18,255 nucleotides of DNA from JBOGJG01 sp050747825 (GCA_050747825.1 JBOGJG010000341.1:1-18255); one strand, 5' to 3'; positions 7,364 through 15,369 are shown, counted from the first letter of the stretch. The notes: generated by a model not told the origin, from the sequence alone. Numbers and translations are program-made.

Positions 7364-8493
7364 TCTGGCATATCCGTGGCGCTGGCTGTCAGCTGCATGC
7401 CGTCGCGCATGTGCCTGTACGCTTCGCGTGGCAGGAAGAGATCACGGTGGAAAGGCTCGGATGAAAGAAATGCCGCCTGCTGGCTTGCCAACTCGGGGTG
7501 GTAGCCGTGGAGCGACTTAGCAAGTCCGCGGCCCAGAAAGCTCGGCGAGATTCCATATCCTTCGTCTACCACCCACATGAGGTCACCAAAGGATCGAGAG
7601 CGAATTCCGTATAGGCGTCGGTCGTCTTCAGAGACGATCTGGCCATGCGGAGCTTCGACCAGAAACTCTTCAAGCGACGCACGCAGCCCTGCGTCTGGCA
7701 CCCAAAACCGTCCGAGGGTGGCATCCAGAAAAAAGATGTAGCGGTCCGGTCGTGCCCGGCCGAACTCGGCCTCCACGCGAAGATCCACCGTGCCGTGCGG
7801 GTTGGCGGCTCCATGGTCGGACACCACTGATACGAAGCCCTCTGGGTTAGCACTCAGAAACCGGTCAACGAGGCCCCCAAGCCAGTGATTGAGCTCTTGG
7901 ATCCGCAGCTCAAAGCTTGGAGAGCCAATTCCATGCACATGGCCGATTGCGTCCAGGTCGGAGAGCGAAAGAAACAGGCTTTCCCCGGCCCGTATGGCTA
8001 CATGAGCTCGATTGATCAGAACTTGGTCTCGCGCAGGAGCACCAACTTTCTTCAAATCGCTGTGGAAGATGCGCTCACCCGCGAACCATGGCTCCCTGAA
8101 CAGTGTCCGGTGGCCGAATTCCCTGGAGAATGGGTAAACACCCGACCGCTCAAAGTAACCAATGTACTCGAATGGGATATTGGCGACCGGGCCCGCCGGT
8201 TTGGCCAGCAGGCGGTGCGCGACACGGTCGGCCACATACCAACGTCGTACGGGAGCCAAAAGCCGCAAAGCAGGTGCCCAGTGCCGTAGCCAACGGTTTT
8301 CCACGTTGTAGCCGAAAATATTGAAGTACCCGAGATCATCCGGAGTCTTCCCTGAGAAGAGTTCGGCGACAATGTTGACACTATAGCCAAAGCCGGGCCG
8401 AACCCGAGCCCGATGGCGCAGAATCGGCAGAAAATTGGAATGCAGGCTATCGTAAGGGAAACAGTCAACGAAAACGATAAGACTGGGCCGCAT
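7360..8493 (-). CDS. Alkaline-phosphatase-superfamily (NPP-like) phosphodiesterase/phosphotransferase
   Basis: From the ATG at 8493 the protein has 377 residues and a complete-looking two-metal site of the nucleotide pyrophosphatase/phosphodiesterase type. The residues are D10 (FVDCFP), a likely nucleophile S38 (FGYSVN, followed by SGKTPDDLG), D181 and H185 (SDLDAIGH), D226-H227 (SDHG) and H329 (LHGYHPELASQ). Family members cleave or transfer phosphate esters and diesters. No signal peptide or membrane segment is seen, so it should act in the cytoplasm, unlike LPS phosphoethanolamine transferases. The frame extends to a GTG at 8622, but the extra 43 residues precede the family core and neither start has a ribosome-binding site. 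It overlaps the next GT gene as ATGA. In this setting it might transfer or remove a phospho-substituent; the substrate is unknown. Confidence 0.83.
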   Translation of the reverse strand: MRPSLIVFVDCFPYDSLHSNFLPILRHRARVRPGFGYSVNIVAELFSGKTPDDLGYFNIFGYNVENRWLRHWAPALRLLAPVRRWYVADRVAHRLLAKPAGPVANIPFEYIGYFERSGVYPFSREFGHRTLFREPWFAGERIFHSDLKKVGAPARDQVLINRAHVAIRAGESLFLSLSDLDAIGHVHGIGSPSFELRIQELNHWLGGLVDRFLSANPEGFVSVVSDHGAANPHGTVDLRVEAEFGRARPDRYIFFLDATLGRFWVPDAGLRASLEEFLVEAPHGQIVSEDDRRLYGIRSRSFGDLMWVVDEGYGISPSFLGRGLAKSLHGYHPELASQQAAFLSSEPFHRDLFLPREAYRHMRDGMQLTASATDMPE

Positions 8494-8788
8494 TAGCACT
8501 ATTCTGTTGGTAGAAAACACAGCATTGAGTTCCGCGATAACCGCGGGTCCCTGGGCGCAGCGTTCGCGTGTTCGCTGGGCAGGCCAACGGGCAAAGCGGT
8601 GGACCTCTGTACCTCGCAGCACGCTCTGGCGGCAGCAGCCAGCAATCGTCCTTTACATTGGTTCGTCACAATTGGAGTTGGACGATCAGCAATGACCTAT
8701 AGGATAGACCCGGCAAAGCAACGAATCAAGGGGGCACCGCTCCCGATCAAAGCACGCCTCCTGAACTGCCTCGGGTTTGCCGGAGACT
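8494..8788. other. Intergenic gap of 295 bases, no gene recognised
   Basis: This is the widest break inside the cluster, between the nucleotidyltransferase stop and the phosphoesterase start. Up to 129 bases could be coding if the GTG at 8622 is used. A small inverted repeat (CCGCG, 5-base loop, CGCGG) lies at 8532-8546. I see no convincing promoter, terminator with a T-run, or short ORF with a ribosome-binding site. An internal promoter for the left half of the cluster could lie here but cannot be shown. Confidence 0.5.
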
Positions 8789-10207
8789 CTATTTTTCTTG
8801 AGAAGATGGGTGTTCCGGGGTTTCGCCTATTACCGACAATAGATAGGCTCTTCGTGGTGCGAACCAGCGGCTTGTGCGCGTCAGGTAATCAAGATACCCG
8901 CGTCGCGCGGCGAGAAAACGGTCTGTAGTGGTTCCATTCGCTCCGCTAAACCCATGCCACAACTTCGACAGCAGCCTCTCCGCCGCAGACAGGGCGCTGT
9001 CATCCCCGCTGTCACTCAACAAGCCGGCAAGGGCAGCATTCATGAGCAGAAGAAATGCCACCTGCTGCGGTCGCTTCTGCCGCCACCACCAGCGCGCAGC
9101 ACGAATGGGGTGACGCGGGAGCAACCCGTGGCGCCACACGAGAAAGCCTTCGTACAGACGCCGTCGTGGAGTTTCGACGTTCCAGTGGCGGCGACCCTGC
9201 CGCAGTACCTCTCTCATCAGCGCTTCATCATCGGCTTCATGGTCGAGATCAAGCAACAAGCGCAGGCCAGCCCGGAAACCTGCCAAGACATCCTTGTGCA
9301 GCTCTGCCGCCGGACGCCGCAACCGAAAGTGTAGCTTGGCCTCCAGACACTCCTGGAGAAGCGCTGTCGAGGTGGGGCTGAAGTAGCGTGCCATCTTTCC
9401 CTGAGCCACCACTTCCTCCCAGGCCGCCACGCGCCCCGTAAAGGTGGGTACCAAGACGCCCTGGTGCGGGAGCAACCATGTCGTGAGGTCTAGCGCCTGC
9501 CGGCCACAAACGTACGCGAAGACCCGGTCCTGCCGGAGCGAGTGGCCTCCAGAAAGAATAGGCCGCGGCAATCGGAAGACCATTTCCCAGAGCCGATGGA
9601 TGGGCACCTCGTTCAACTGTCTGAGGTCGATCGTCGATGCGTCCAGCGCCGGTAGCTCAGCCCGCACGTCCACCCCTAACAACGTACGGCCCGATGTGCG
9701 CGTGTCCCAGCAACGAAAAGTCCGGGGGTGGCGGCGAAGCGTCTTCAGGGAGACAAAACCGAGGTCAATATGGAAGAGTTTCGCACCACCTGCATTCATC
9801 TCCTCAGTGAGCCGTTCCGCGAGTGAGTTCACAGCCCTAATCCCTTCCTGAGGAAATGGATCTTCGCGTGTTATGTACATCTCAATGTCGCTCGCCACCC
9901 GCACGCGCCCGGCGGAATCGCGCCACCACGTCAGCTCGCCCCGTGCTGCGCTGCCGTGGAGCAGCACTGAGAGCGGTTCAAATTGGCGGAGCGCACCGAG
10001 TAGCCGCTGCAGTACGAAACCCACCTCCGGAGGATAGCCATAGTCCTGCAGCAGGTGCGCCACAGCGTCCACCTCCTCGCGAGCGGACGCTGCCCCCTGG
10101 TTAGTCACCCCGTGCATTGACAGTTCGCATGGTTCGATGATGTACTTGCGGCGGTTCAGGAATCCCCTTCCTAGACGATCGCTTCGAACGCGCCTCCCTT
10201 TTCGCAT
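8789..10207 (-). CDS. DNA-polymerase-beta-type nucleotidyltransferase domain protein, function unknown
   Basis: The 472-residue protein has a minimal nucleotidyltransferase core of the pol-beta superfamily. HGSAARGEL is at 84-92 with the G85-S86 signature, SDIEMYI at 106-112 supplies D107 and E109, and HIDLG at 146-150 supplies D148. The three metal-binding carboxylates are therefore present and catalysis is plausible. About 20 residues (including WWRDSAG) separate the GS motif from D107. Beyond residue 160 lies a long, mostly helical, Arg/Trp-rich region I cannot assign. No membrane segment is visible. Family members transfer NMP to proteins, RNA or small molecules. This type of enzyme is not one of the Rossmann-like sugar nucleotidyltransferases that normally activate sugars in such loci. 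The ATG at 10207 lies 3 bases after the flippase stop; M31 at 10117 is an alternative start. Target unknown. Confidence 0.8.
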   Translation of the reverse strand: MRKGRRVRSDRLGRGFLNRRKYIIEPCELSMHGVTNQGAASAREEVDAVAHLLQDYGYPPEVGFVLQRLLGALRQFEPLSVLLHGSAARGELTWWRDSAGRVRVASDIEMYITREDPFPQEGIRAVNSLAERLTEEMNAGGAKLFHIDLGFVSLKTLRRHPRTFRCWDTRTSGRTLLGVDVRAELPALDASTIDLRQLNEVPIHRLWEMVFRLPRPILSGGHSLRQDRVFAYVCGRQALDLTTWLLPHQGVLVPTFTGRVAAWEEVVAQGKMARYFSPTSTALLQECLEAKLHFRLRRPAAELHKDVLAGFRAGLRLLLDLDHEADDEALMREVLRQGRRHWNVETPRRRLYEGFLVWRHGLLPRHPIRAARWWWRQKRPQQVAFLLLMNAALAGLLSDSGDDSALSAAERLLSKLWHGFSGANGTTTDRFLAARRGYLDYLTRTSRWFAPRRAYLLSVIGETPEHPSSQEK

Positions 10208-10210
10208 GCA

Positions 10211-11728
10211 TCAGGGATTCGTTCGCGTACTGTGCCAGGGGACGAGGACGTCAAGAAATGCTTGACGAAGACTCATACGCTCCTGCACATCTAAAAGTAC
10301 CCACCAGGCAGCGGCGATGAATGCCAGGGCTCCGGCTGCCCGTAATGCCAGATCTGCACCTGCAGAAAGCCGGGCCCCGATGTGCAACAAGCCCATGAAA
10401 ACGACGTAGAGACCTACAAACCCCATGGCGCGCCCAACGGCGAACTCAATCCGGTGCAACCGCTGGGAAAGCCGATAGAGGACTGTGATCTGCACAAGGC
10501 TCCCCGCAAACACAGCCACGGCAGCGCCTTCGATACTGAACAGTGGCACGAGCAAAGCCATTAATCCAAGGACGGCTAGCGCCGCCGCCCAGCTAGCGAT
10601 CGAGCTGACTTCCGTGCGCTCCTTCACCATAGCACCGACCCAGAGGATTAGCCCGGCGCCCGACACAATGGCCGCACCCGCGAGCCATCCCACTATAGTA
10701 TGGGCACCGGCGTACGCCCCGGTCCCGAGGAGCGCAACCAATTCAGGACTCGCCCCAGCGACAAGCACTGCGACCGATCCCATAATCAGGACGTAATAGC
10801 GTAATGAGCGAGCGTAGATCTCCTTTTGGTTCGGATCTCGCAGTAGCGACATGGAGAACGGCAGCCAGCTGAGCGTCAAGGACTGTGTCAGGAGAGTAGG
10901 GATCATCGCGATCTTTGCACCGAGGGCATAGATACCGAGGGCGTGGGCACTCAAGAACATCAGGATGACCCACCGGTCACCATACCTGCGAATCCAGCCC
11001 GCGGCGATTCCCGGGATGGTAGGCAGTGAGAAACGTAGGGAACGCCGGAGCAAGGCGAGGTGGAAGGAGGCTTTGATGTAATTACGGATTGAGAAGAGCG
11101 CCGCGGCCGCCCCCACCCAGCTTCCCCAGAAATGGCCCCATAGTGCCCCCCGGATACCCCACCTGAGTCCCACCACCAGAAAGATGCTCAACCCGGCAGC
11201 GACCAGAACGCTGAGGAGGTGCACGCCGCCGTAGCGGAGGCTCCTCCGCTCAAGCCGGAGCTGGAGTGAGGCAAGCGCGAATGTCGAGGCGCCCAGAGCC
11301 GTGCCGATCACAATTCGCAGATAGCTCGGCATGGCAGGGTCTGCGAACCATTTAGCGGCAGCGCCGGAAATGAGGAAGCCAGCCGCGGCCGTAATGAGCC
11401 CCAGGGCGGCGACGGCCCAGAAGATGGTGCTGACAACATCCGATCGTTCGTCCTCTTTGTACTCGTAGAAGTACCGAGCGAGCGCGGAATTCAGCTCCAC
11501 CTGCATCAGCAGGTTGAGAAGCGACGCCGTGATCACCAGGATGTCCAGGATGCCGAATTCTGCTGGCGTGAAGACCCTCGTGTATATCGGGATCAGCAAA
11601 ATTGCGATGGATTTGGAAACCGCGTTGGTCAGCCCGTAGACGACGGTGTCGCGGCCGAGTTCCCGAAACCGGGCGCCGGTGCCGGAGCGCGGCGATTCTT
11701 GGTGCGGCTCAATCAGCGCTCCTGTCAC
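10211..11728 (-). CDS. wzx: Wzx-type lipid-linked oligosaccharide flippase (MOP/PST family)
   Basis: A membrane transporter of about 505 residues that should move the undecaprenyl-diphosphate-linked repeat unit across the inner membrane. The N-terminus has the family pattern: a LGRDTVVYGLTN helix, LLIPIYTRVFTPAEFG, then a long series of hydrophobic helices with short charged loops, about 12 to 14 in all. The start is inferred to be a GTG at 11728 that overlaps the stop of the Asn-synthase-like gene as GTGA, with a purine-rich GGCGGGGG stretch just upstream. An in-frame start at 11839 would add 37 residues of arginine-rich sequence lying inside the upstream gene and is unlikely. The gene confirms a Wzx/Wzy-type route rather than an ABC exporter. 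Substrate specificity cannot be read. Confidence 0.87.
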   Translation of the reverse strand: MTGALIEPHQESPRSGTGARFRELGRDTVVYGLTNAVSKSIAILLIPIYTRVFTPAEFGILDILVITASLLNLLMQVELNSALARYFYEYKEDERSDVVSTIFWAVAALGLITAAAGFLISGAAAKWFADPAMPSYLRIVIGTALGASTFALASLQLRLERRSLRYGGVHLLSVLVAAGLSIFLVVGLRWGIRGALWGHFWGSWVGAAAALFSIRNYIKASFHLALLRRSLRFSLPTIPGIAAGWIRRYGDRWVILMFLSAHALGIYALGAKIAMIPTLLTQSLTLSWLPFSMSLLRDPNQKEIYARSLRYYVLIMGSVAVLVAGASPELVALLGTGAYAGAHTIVGWLAGAAIVSGAGLILWVGAMVKERTEVSSIASWAAALAVLGLMALLVPLFSIEGAAVAVFAGSLVQITVLYRLSQRLHRIEFAVGRAMGFVGLYVVFMGLLHIGARLSAGADLALRAAGALAFIAAAWWVLLDVQERMSLRQAFLDVLVPWHSTRTNP

Positions 11729-12945
11729 GAGACCCCCGCCTTGAGATGGATCTCGAGAGACGCCAGCACGACGAGGGCGTCCGCATGGTTCCCACGGCCG
11801 GACATGTGATCCTGCCAGATCTTTTCTGCGTCGATCCACGAAACAAGCCCCCGCTGAAGCAGTTCCCTCACGTTTTTACTAACCAGTTCTCTAAGGTCGT
11901 CACGCTCCCTGATTCCCGCGTCAAAGTCGATGTAGTTGAGGTACGGGTTCCACGGGCGACGAAACTGCCGGCTTGCGCGCCTACGGGCCCGAATCCACGC
12001 TCGGCGACTGAGGCGCGCAGCAAGGCCAGCGTTGAGGGGCAGTCCCCAATTGTTTTTGACTCCGATCGAAAATAAGTATGGGAAGGCTCTCGGCAGTATT
12101 CGCCTCCAGAGATACATGCCCCTCCGGTACCTGTCCGGTAGGCTGAATGTGAAGTCTATCCACGCCTGGTCGGTAAACGGCGTGACGTAGTCATGCCCAC
12201 GAATCAATACATGAGGCGCAGTGTTCTTGCCAAGTCGGTTCTCGATCAGCAGAACTTCTTCCACGTTCAATGTATCGGAAGCACGCCCACTGTATTCGAT
12301 CAAGTGGAACAGCGCTTCGTCCGGAAGACTGCTCAAGTCCAGCGATCTCACAAAGCGGTTCTCCTCGAAGAAGCGCGACTTCGCTTCTCGCAGGTTAGGA
12401 GCAGGACATTGCGGCAGGTGCGATCCGACGAAAAAATCGCCGATGAATCCCGACCACACGGTGGCCCCTTGGAACCGCCGGTCCGCTTCGTGTACAGGAG
12501 GGTGGTGGAAGAGGAACGTCTGATGATCGATCCTGCGCGAGATGTCGATCAGTTCGGCCAGCGTGTACCGGTACTCTGTCAGCGGGAACGCCACGTGTCT
12601 CGTTCCGGAAGCCCTGCAAACGCGGTTGCCAAGCTCATAGTCGAAAGTTCCAGGAGTACCAAACGTGCAGGTGTTTATGTTCTGCGGTGATGTCAGCTCG
12701 ATGAGGCCTGCCAGGATCGCCCGACTATCCAGGCCTCCACTGACCGGTACGACAATATCCTTCCCGGGGACAAATCTCGCAGCGAATATTCGGCGGACCA
12801 AGTCAGCCCCGTGCTCTACAAGGTCGGTCTCGGTCCAGCCGGCGTATCGGTCTTTAGAGAGATTGGAAAGATCTAAGTGAAAATCCGATTGATAGTCCAG
12901 GAAATAGCCGAGCTTGAGGAAGGAATTCAGGTTATCCTCGCGCAT
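11725..12945 (-). CDS. Asparagine-synthase-like PP-loop protein lacking the glutaminase domain
   Basis: The 406 residues match the C-terminal synthetase half of AsnB-type enzymes. The ATP-pyrophosphatase loop VSGGLDSR is at 68-75. An SGFIGDFFVGSH stretch stands where AsnB has SGxGxDExxxGY. Further on come TPFTD and SLPDRYRRGMYLWRRILPRAFP, like the AsnB helix that precedes its conserved KxG region. The N-terminal Ntn glutaminase with its Cys nucleophile is absent, so any amide formation would need ammonia or a separate amidotransferase. Such proteins occur in exopolysaccharide loci and are thought to adenylate a carboxylate such as a uronic acid, but their reactions are mostly unproven. The ATG at 12945 overlaps the CapA-like gene by 14 bases and has AGGA 6 bases upstream. 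The stop overlaps the flippase start. Confidence 0.85.
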   Translation of the reverse strand: MREDNLNSFLKLGYFLDYQSDFHLDLSNLSKDRYAGWTETDLVEHGADLVRRIFAARFVPGKDIVVPVSGGLDSRAILAGLIELTSPQNINTCTFGTPGTFDYELGNRVCRASGTRHVAFPLTEYRYTLAELIDISRRIDHQTFLFHHPPVHEADRRFQGATVWSGFIGDFFVGSHLPQCPAPNLREAKSRFFEENRFVRSLDLSSLPDEALFHLIEYSGRASDTLNVEEVLLIENRLGKNTAPHVLIRGHDYVTPFTDQAWIDFTFSLPDRYRRGMYLWRRILPRAFPYLFSIGVKNNWGLPLNAGLAARLSRRAWIRARRRASRQFRRPWNPYLNYIDFDAGIRERDDLRELVSKNVRELLQRGLVSWIDAEKIWQDHMSGRGNHADALVVLASLEIHLKAGVS

Positions 12946-14023
12946 TTAACATCCTGCCAATCCGGCTAACCAGTCGCCGAGCGAAGAAGCGTACCGTGCC
13001 ATGCTCCCGGTGCTGTGGAAACACGCTCTCGCGGATCCTCCTGAGGGGCGCCCGTTGCCTACGTATCACGGTGATGTAATGCCGCTCCCAGAGAGGGAAG
13101 TAGCGCTTGTGGCTCACTCGCGTCACGTCCAATAGACGGGATTTTTCGTGGAGCTCGGAAACCCCCTCGGGACTGGAACGTAGGATAAATCGTCCGGGAT
13201 CGAACGTGAATCCGTGTTCCTCGATCTGAAGCCCCTGGGCGAAGCGCACCCGCAGTACAATGCTTCGATTGCTGGCCTTTTGCCACCGCCGCCGGTGCCC
13301 TTCTTTGGTGAAGAAATTGGGAAACAGGAAGTTGCCGAGGCTATAATATATCCATTTCCCTTTATAGAGTTCTTTCCCTTGGACTCGGTGTGGATGGTGC
13401 CCTACCACCAAGTCGGCGCCAGAATCGATCCATGAATATGCGCGTCTGCGGAGCGCCACGGCTGGATAATCCAAGTGTTCCCTCCCCCAGTGTGGCAGGA
13501 CAACTACGAAATGCCTCCGACGCTTGCTTTCACTGATGATGCTATGGATATCGCGGTCGTAATAATCGAGAACCCCCGGCTCTCCGGTGGAAGCACGCCG
13601 TGACATCACCTCGGGCTCATCGGTCGAGACTGGCAGGAGCGCGACCGTGGCGGAGCCATCGGAGACGACGCAGGGCCGTGAGACTTCGCGCGGCAAGCCT
13701 ACACCGGCATGACGAACCCCCCTCCGATTGAGGCCTTTTAAGGTGGCAGCGATGCCTTCCACGCCGAGATCATGAATGTGATTGTTTCCGAGAGTCAGAA
13801 CGGCGGGCACTCTCGCCGCCTCTAAGAGCGCTTCCAGAGCCATCTCGGTCGTGACCAGGATCGCGCTCTTGTCGTCCCGGATTTCCCCGCCTTCCTGCGG
13901 GGCAAGGACACATTCGAGATTCGCGACCAGGAACTCGCAAGCGGGTAAAGCCTCCAAACCCGCGCCCAAGATCTTGGATGGGTCCGTCCCGGGGTAGACG
14001 TCTCCCGTGAAAATCAGTGACAT
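12932..14023 (-). CDS. CapA-like (PGA_cap) metallophosphatase-fold protein
   Basis: From the ATG at 14023 the protein has 363 residues with the CapA/PgsA pattern: FTGDVYPG at 5-12, ANLEC near 34-38, LGNNHIHDLG near 78-87, LPHWGREH, VGHHPHRVQG and YSLGNFLFPN. These are the metal-binding motifs of the calcineurin-like CapA family, named for poly-gamma-glutamate capsule synthesis. That role requires CapB and CapC, which are not in this window. No signal peptide or membrane anchor precedes the first motif, whereas Bacillus CapA is membrane-anchored. The C-terminal 90 residues are arginine-rich. The frame extends to 14152, but those 43 extra residues overlap the neighbouring GT gene. It overlaps the Asn-synthase-like gene by 14 bases, suggesting linked roles. 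Its reaction here is unknown. Confidence 0.84.
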   Translation of the reverse strand: MSLIFTGDVYPGTDPSKILGAGLEALPACEFLVANLECVLAPQEGGEIRDDKSAILVTTEMALEALLEAARVPAVLTLGNNHIHDLGVEGIAATLKGLNRRGVRHAGVGLPREVSRPCVVSDGSATVALLPVSTDEPEVMSRRASTGEPGVLDYYDRDIHSIISESKRRRHFVVVLPHWGREHLDYPAVALRRRAYSWIDSGADLVVGHHPHRVQGKELYKGKWIYYSLGNFLFPNFFTKEGHRRRWQKASNRSIVLRVRFAQGLQIEEHGFTFDPGRFILRSSPEGVSELHEKSRLLDVTRVSHKRYFPLWERHYITVIRRQRAPLRRIRESVFPQHREHGTVRFFARRLVSRIGRMLNARG

Positions 14024-14061
14024 CGCAGCTTCTCTTGTCGGCGCACCCGATTCCGCAGCGC

Positions 14062-15369
14062 TTATGAACCCGTGGTCGTTTGGGCGAGATCGCGGAGGAC
14101 CGCCGCGTAGCGATCCCCGTGAGCGTCGGCGGAAAGCTTCCTGTGCGCCCATTCCTCGATCCGGCGCCGCCGGTTGCGATCATACTGCAGAAGCGGTTTC
14201 ACCTTCGAGAGGACCTCCGCGTTGTCGTCCATGTCCTCCAATACCGCTCCTCCGCGCACTCGCAGCACGTCCTCCCAGCCTGCCACGCCACGATTCAGCA
14301 GCACAGGCAAGCCACACGCAGCATAATCTCCCAATTTACCGGGGACGCCCGCGAGCCGACTAACCGCGTGCTCGTGTCGAAGCACCACCCCTAAGTCGGC
14401 GGCATTCAGGTAACCTGTCAACTCCTCGCCGCTAACTTGAGCAAGAAACATTTCCTCAGCGGGAATCTCATATGGATCCAGGAAGTCGAGGGCGAGCGCG
14501 TGGTCCTGTTGGCGGATCAGCAGCAGGAGAAACAACTCTCGGCCGCTCTGCCGCCGCAGGAGGTCGTAGATCTGGGCAGTACGAGCGAAACTCTGCCAAC
14601 TATAGTAAATGTTACCGATGTACGTCACCACGAAGCGCTGCTGCACGCCCAACTCAAGCCGTACCTGCCGCCGCAAGGATTCCGAAAAGCGATGCCTTCG
14701 CTGATCGAATCCGGTTGGTACAACGGTGGTCTTGGCGGCCAGATCCGCCTCCGGGTATCTTGCTATCAACAGATCCCGCAAAGCATCGCTCACTACGAGC
14801 AGGTGGTCGCACCGCCGCAGCTGATCGGGTAAACGCCGGGCTTGGGCCAGAGACCTTTGGATCTCCTGGTCGTAAAATCCCGGCTTGAACGGGTGTTCGC
14901 GTAGGTAATAGGCTTCCGACACCGGATCGCCCTCGAGCGGGATGGTGTACTGGAGGCGGCGGCCGACGAGCCACTTCAACTGGTCAAACAGCTGCGTCGG
15001 GAACTTGTGGGCCTGAATCACCACCCGGCGCCCCCGAAGGAGGCGCCACAGCAGGAACGCAAGCAATCGCAGGCGTCCCCGCACGATCCAACCAGTTTTG
15101 AGCAAGCGCACGTAAGGAAGCGCGGAGTAGTTCTGAATTCGATCATAGTCCAGAGCATTCAGAGAAGAACTAGGCACCACCCCCAGTAGTTGCATCGGGA
15201 TGCCTCTGCAACGGGCCGCCTCTACCCATGCTCGGTAGAACTGGATGTGGGCATAGGATTTCGGGCCAAACAGGTAGAAGAAGTCGGTACGGCCGAACTC
15301 CGAGGCCAACGCTACCGGGTCGGGCGGTACTTCAGGTCTGGCGGCGGTTTGCTCGAGGTCCGCATTCAT
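14062..15369 (-). CDS. GT4-like glycosyltransferase with a variant donor-site motif
   Basis: A GT-B glycosyltransferase of 435 residues. The N-terminal half contains FGPKSYAHIQF and QAHKFPTQL. The C-terminal half begins near residue 246 with VVTYIGNIYYSWQS, and the donor site reads VPGKLGDYAACGLPVL at about 342-357. Most family members have KxxEYxAxGxPV here, with a glutamate that contacts the donor; this protein has D348 instead. The rest of the motif and the fold pattern are intact, so activity remains plausible. A GTG 9 bases upstream (15378) could also be the start; the ATG is preferred and neither has a ribosome-binding site. It is separated by 127 bases from the methyltransferase-like gene before it and by 38 bases from the CapA-like gene after it. 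Sugar specificity is unknown. Confidence 0.85.
   Translation of the reverse strand: MNADLEQTAARPEVPPDPVALASEFGRTDFFYLFGPKSYAHIQFYRAWVEAARCRGIPMQLLGVVPSSSLNALDYDRIQNYSALPYVRLLKTGWIVRGRLRLLAFLLWRLLRGRRVVIQAHKFPTQLFDQLKWLVGRRLQYTIPLEGDPVSEAYYLREHPFKPGFYDQEIQRSLAQARRLPDQLRRCDHLLVVSDALRDLLIARYPEADLAAKTTVVPTGFDQRRHRFSESLRRQVRLELGVQQRFVVTYIGNIYYSWQSFARTAQIYDLLRRQSGRELFLLLLIRQQDHALALDFLDPYEIPAEEMFLAQVSGEELTGYLNAADLGVVLRHEHAVSRLAGVPGKLGDYAACGLPVLLNRGVAGWEDVLRVRGGAVLEDMDDNAEVLSKVKPLLQYDRNRRRRIEEWAHRKLSADAHGDRYAAVLRDLAQTTTGS

Noticed and set aside
8494..8622. GTG start at 8622 for the NPP-like gene
   Set aside because: The 43 extra residues precede the family's first beta strand, have no signal-peptide character, and lack a ribosome-binding site. 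Kept as an alternative only.
8789..10207. Type VII (MNT/HEPN) toxin-antitoxin or abortive-infection system
   Set aside because: The nucleotidyltransferase is far longer than MNT antitoxins and no small HEPN partner gene lies beside it. It sits 3 bases after a flippase gene.
12932..14023. Poly-gamma-glutamate capsule synthesis operon
   Set aside because: Only the CapA-like gene is present. No CapB ligase or CapC-like membrane protein was found among the neighbours.
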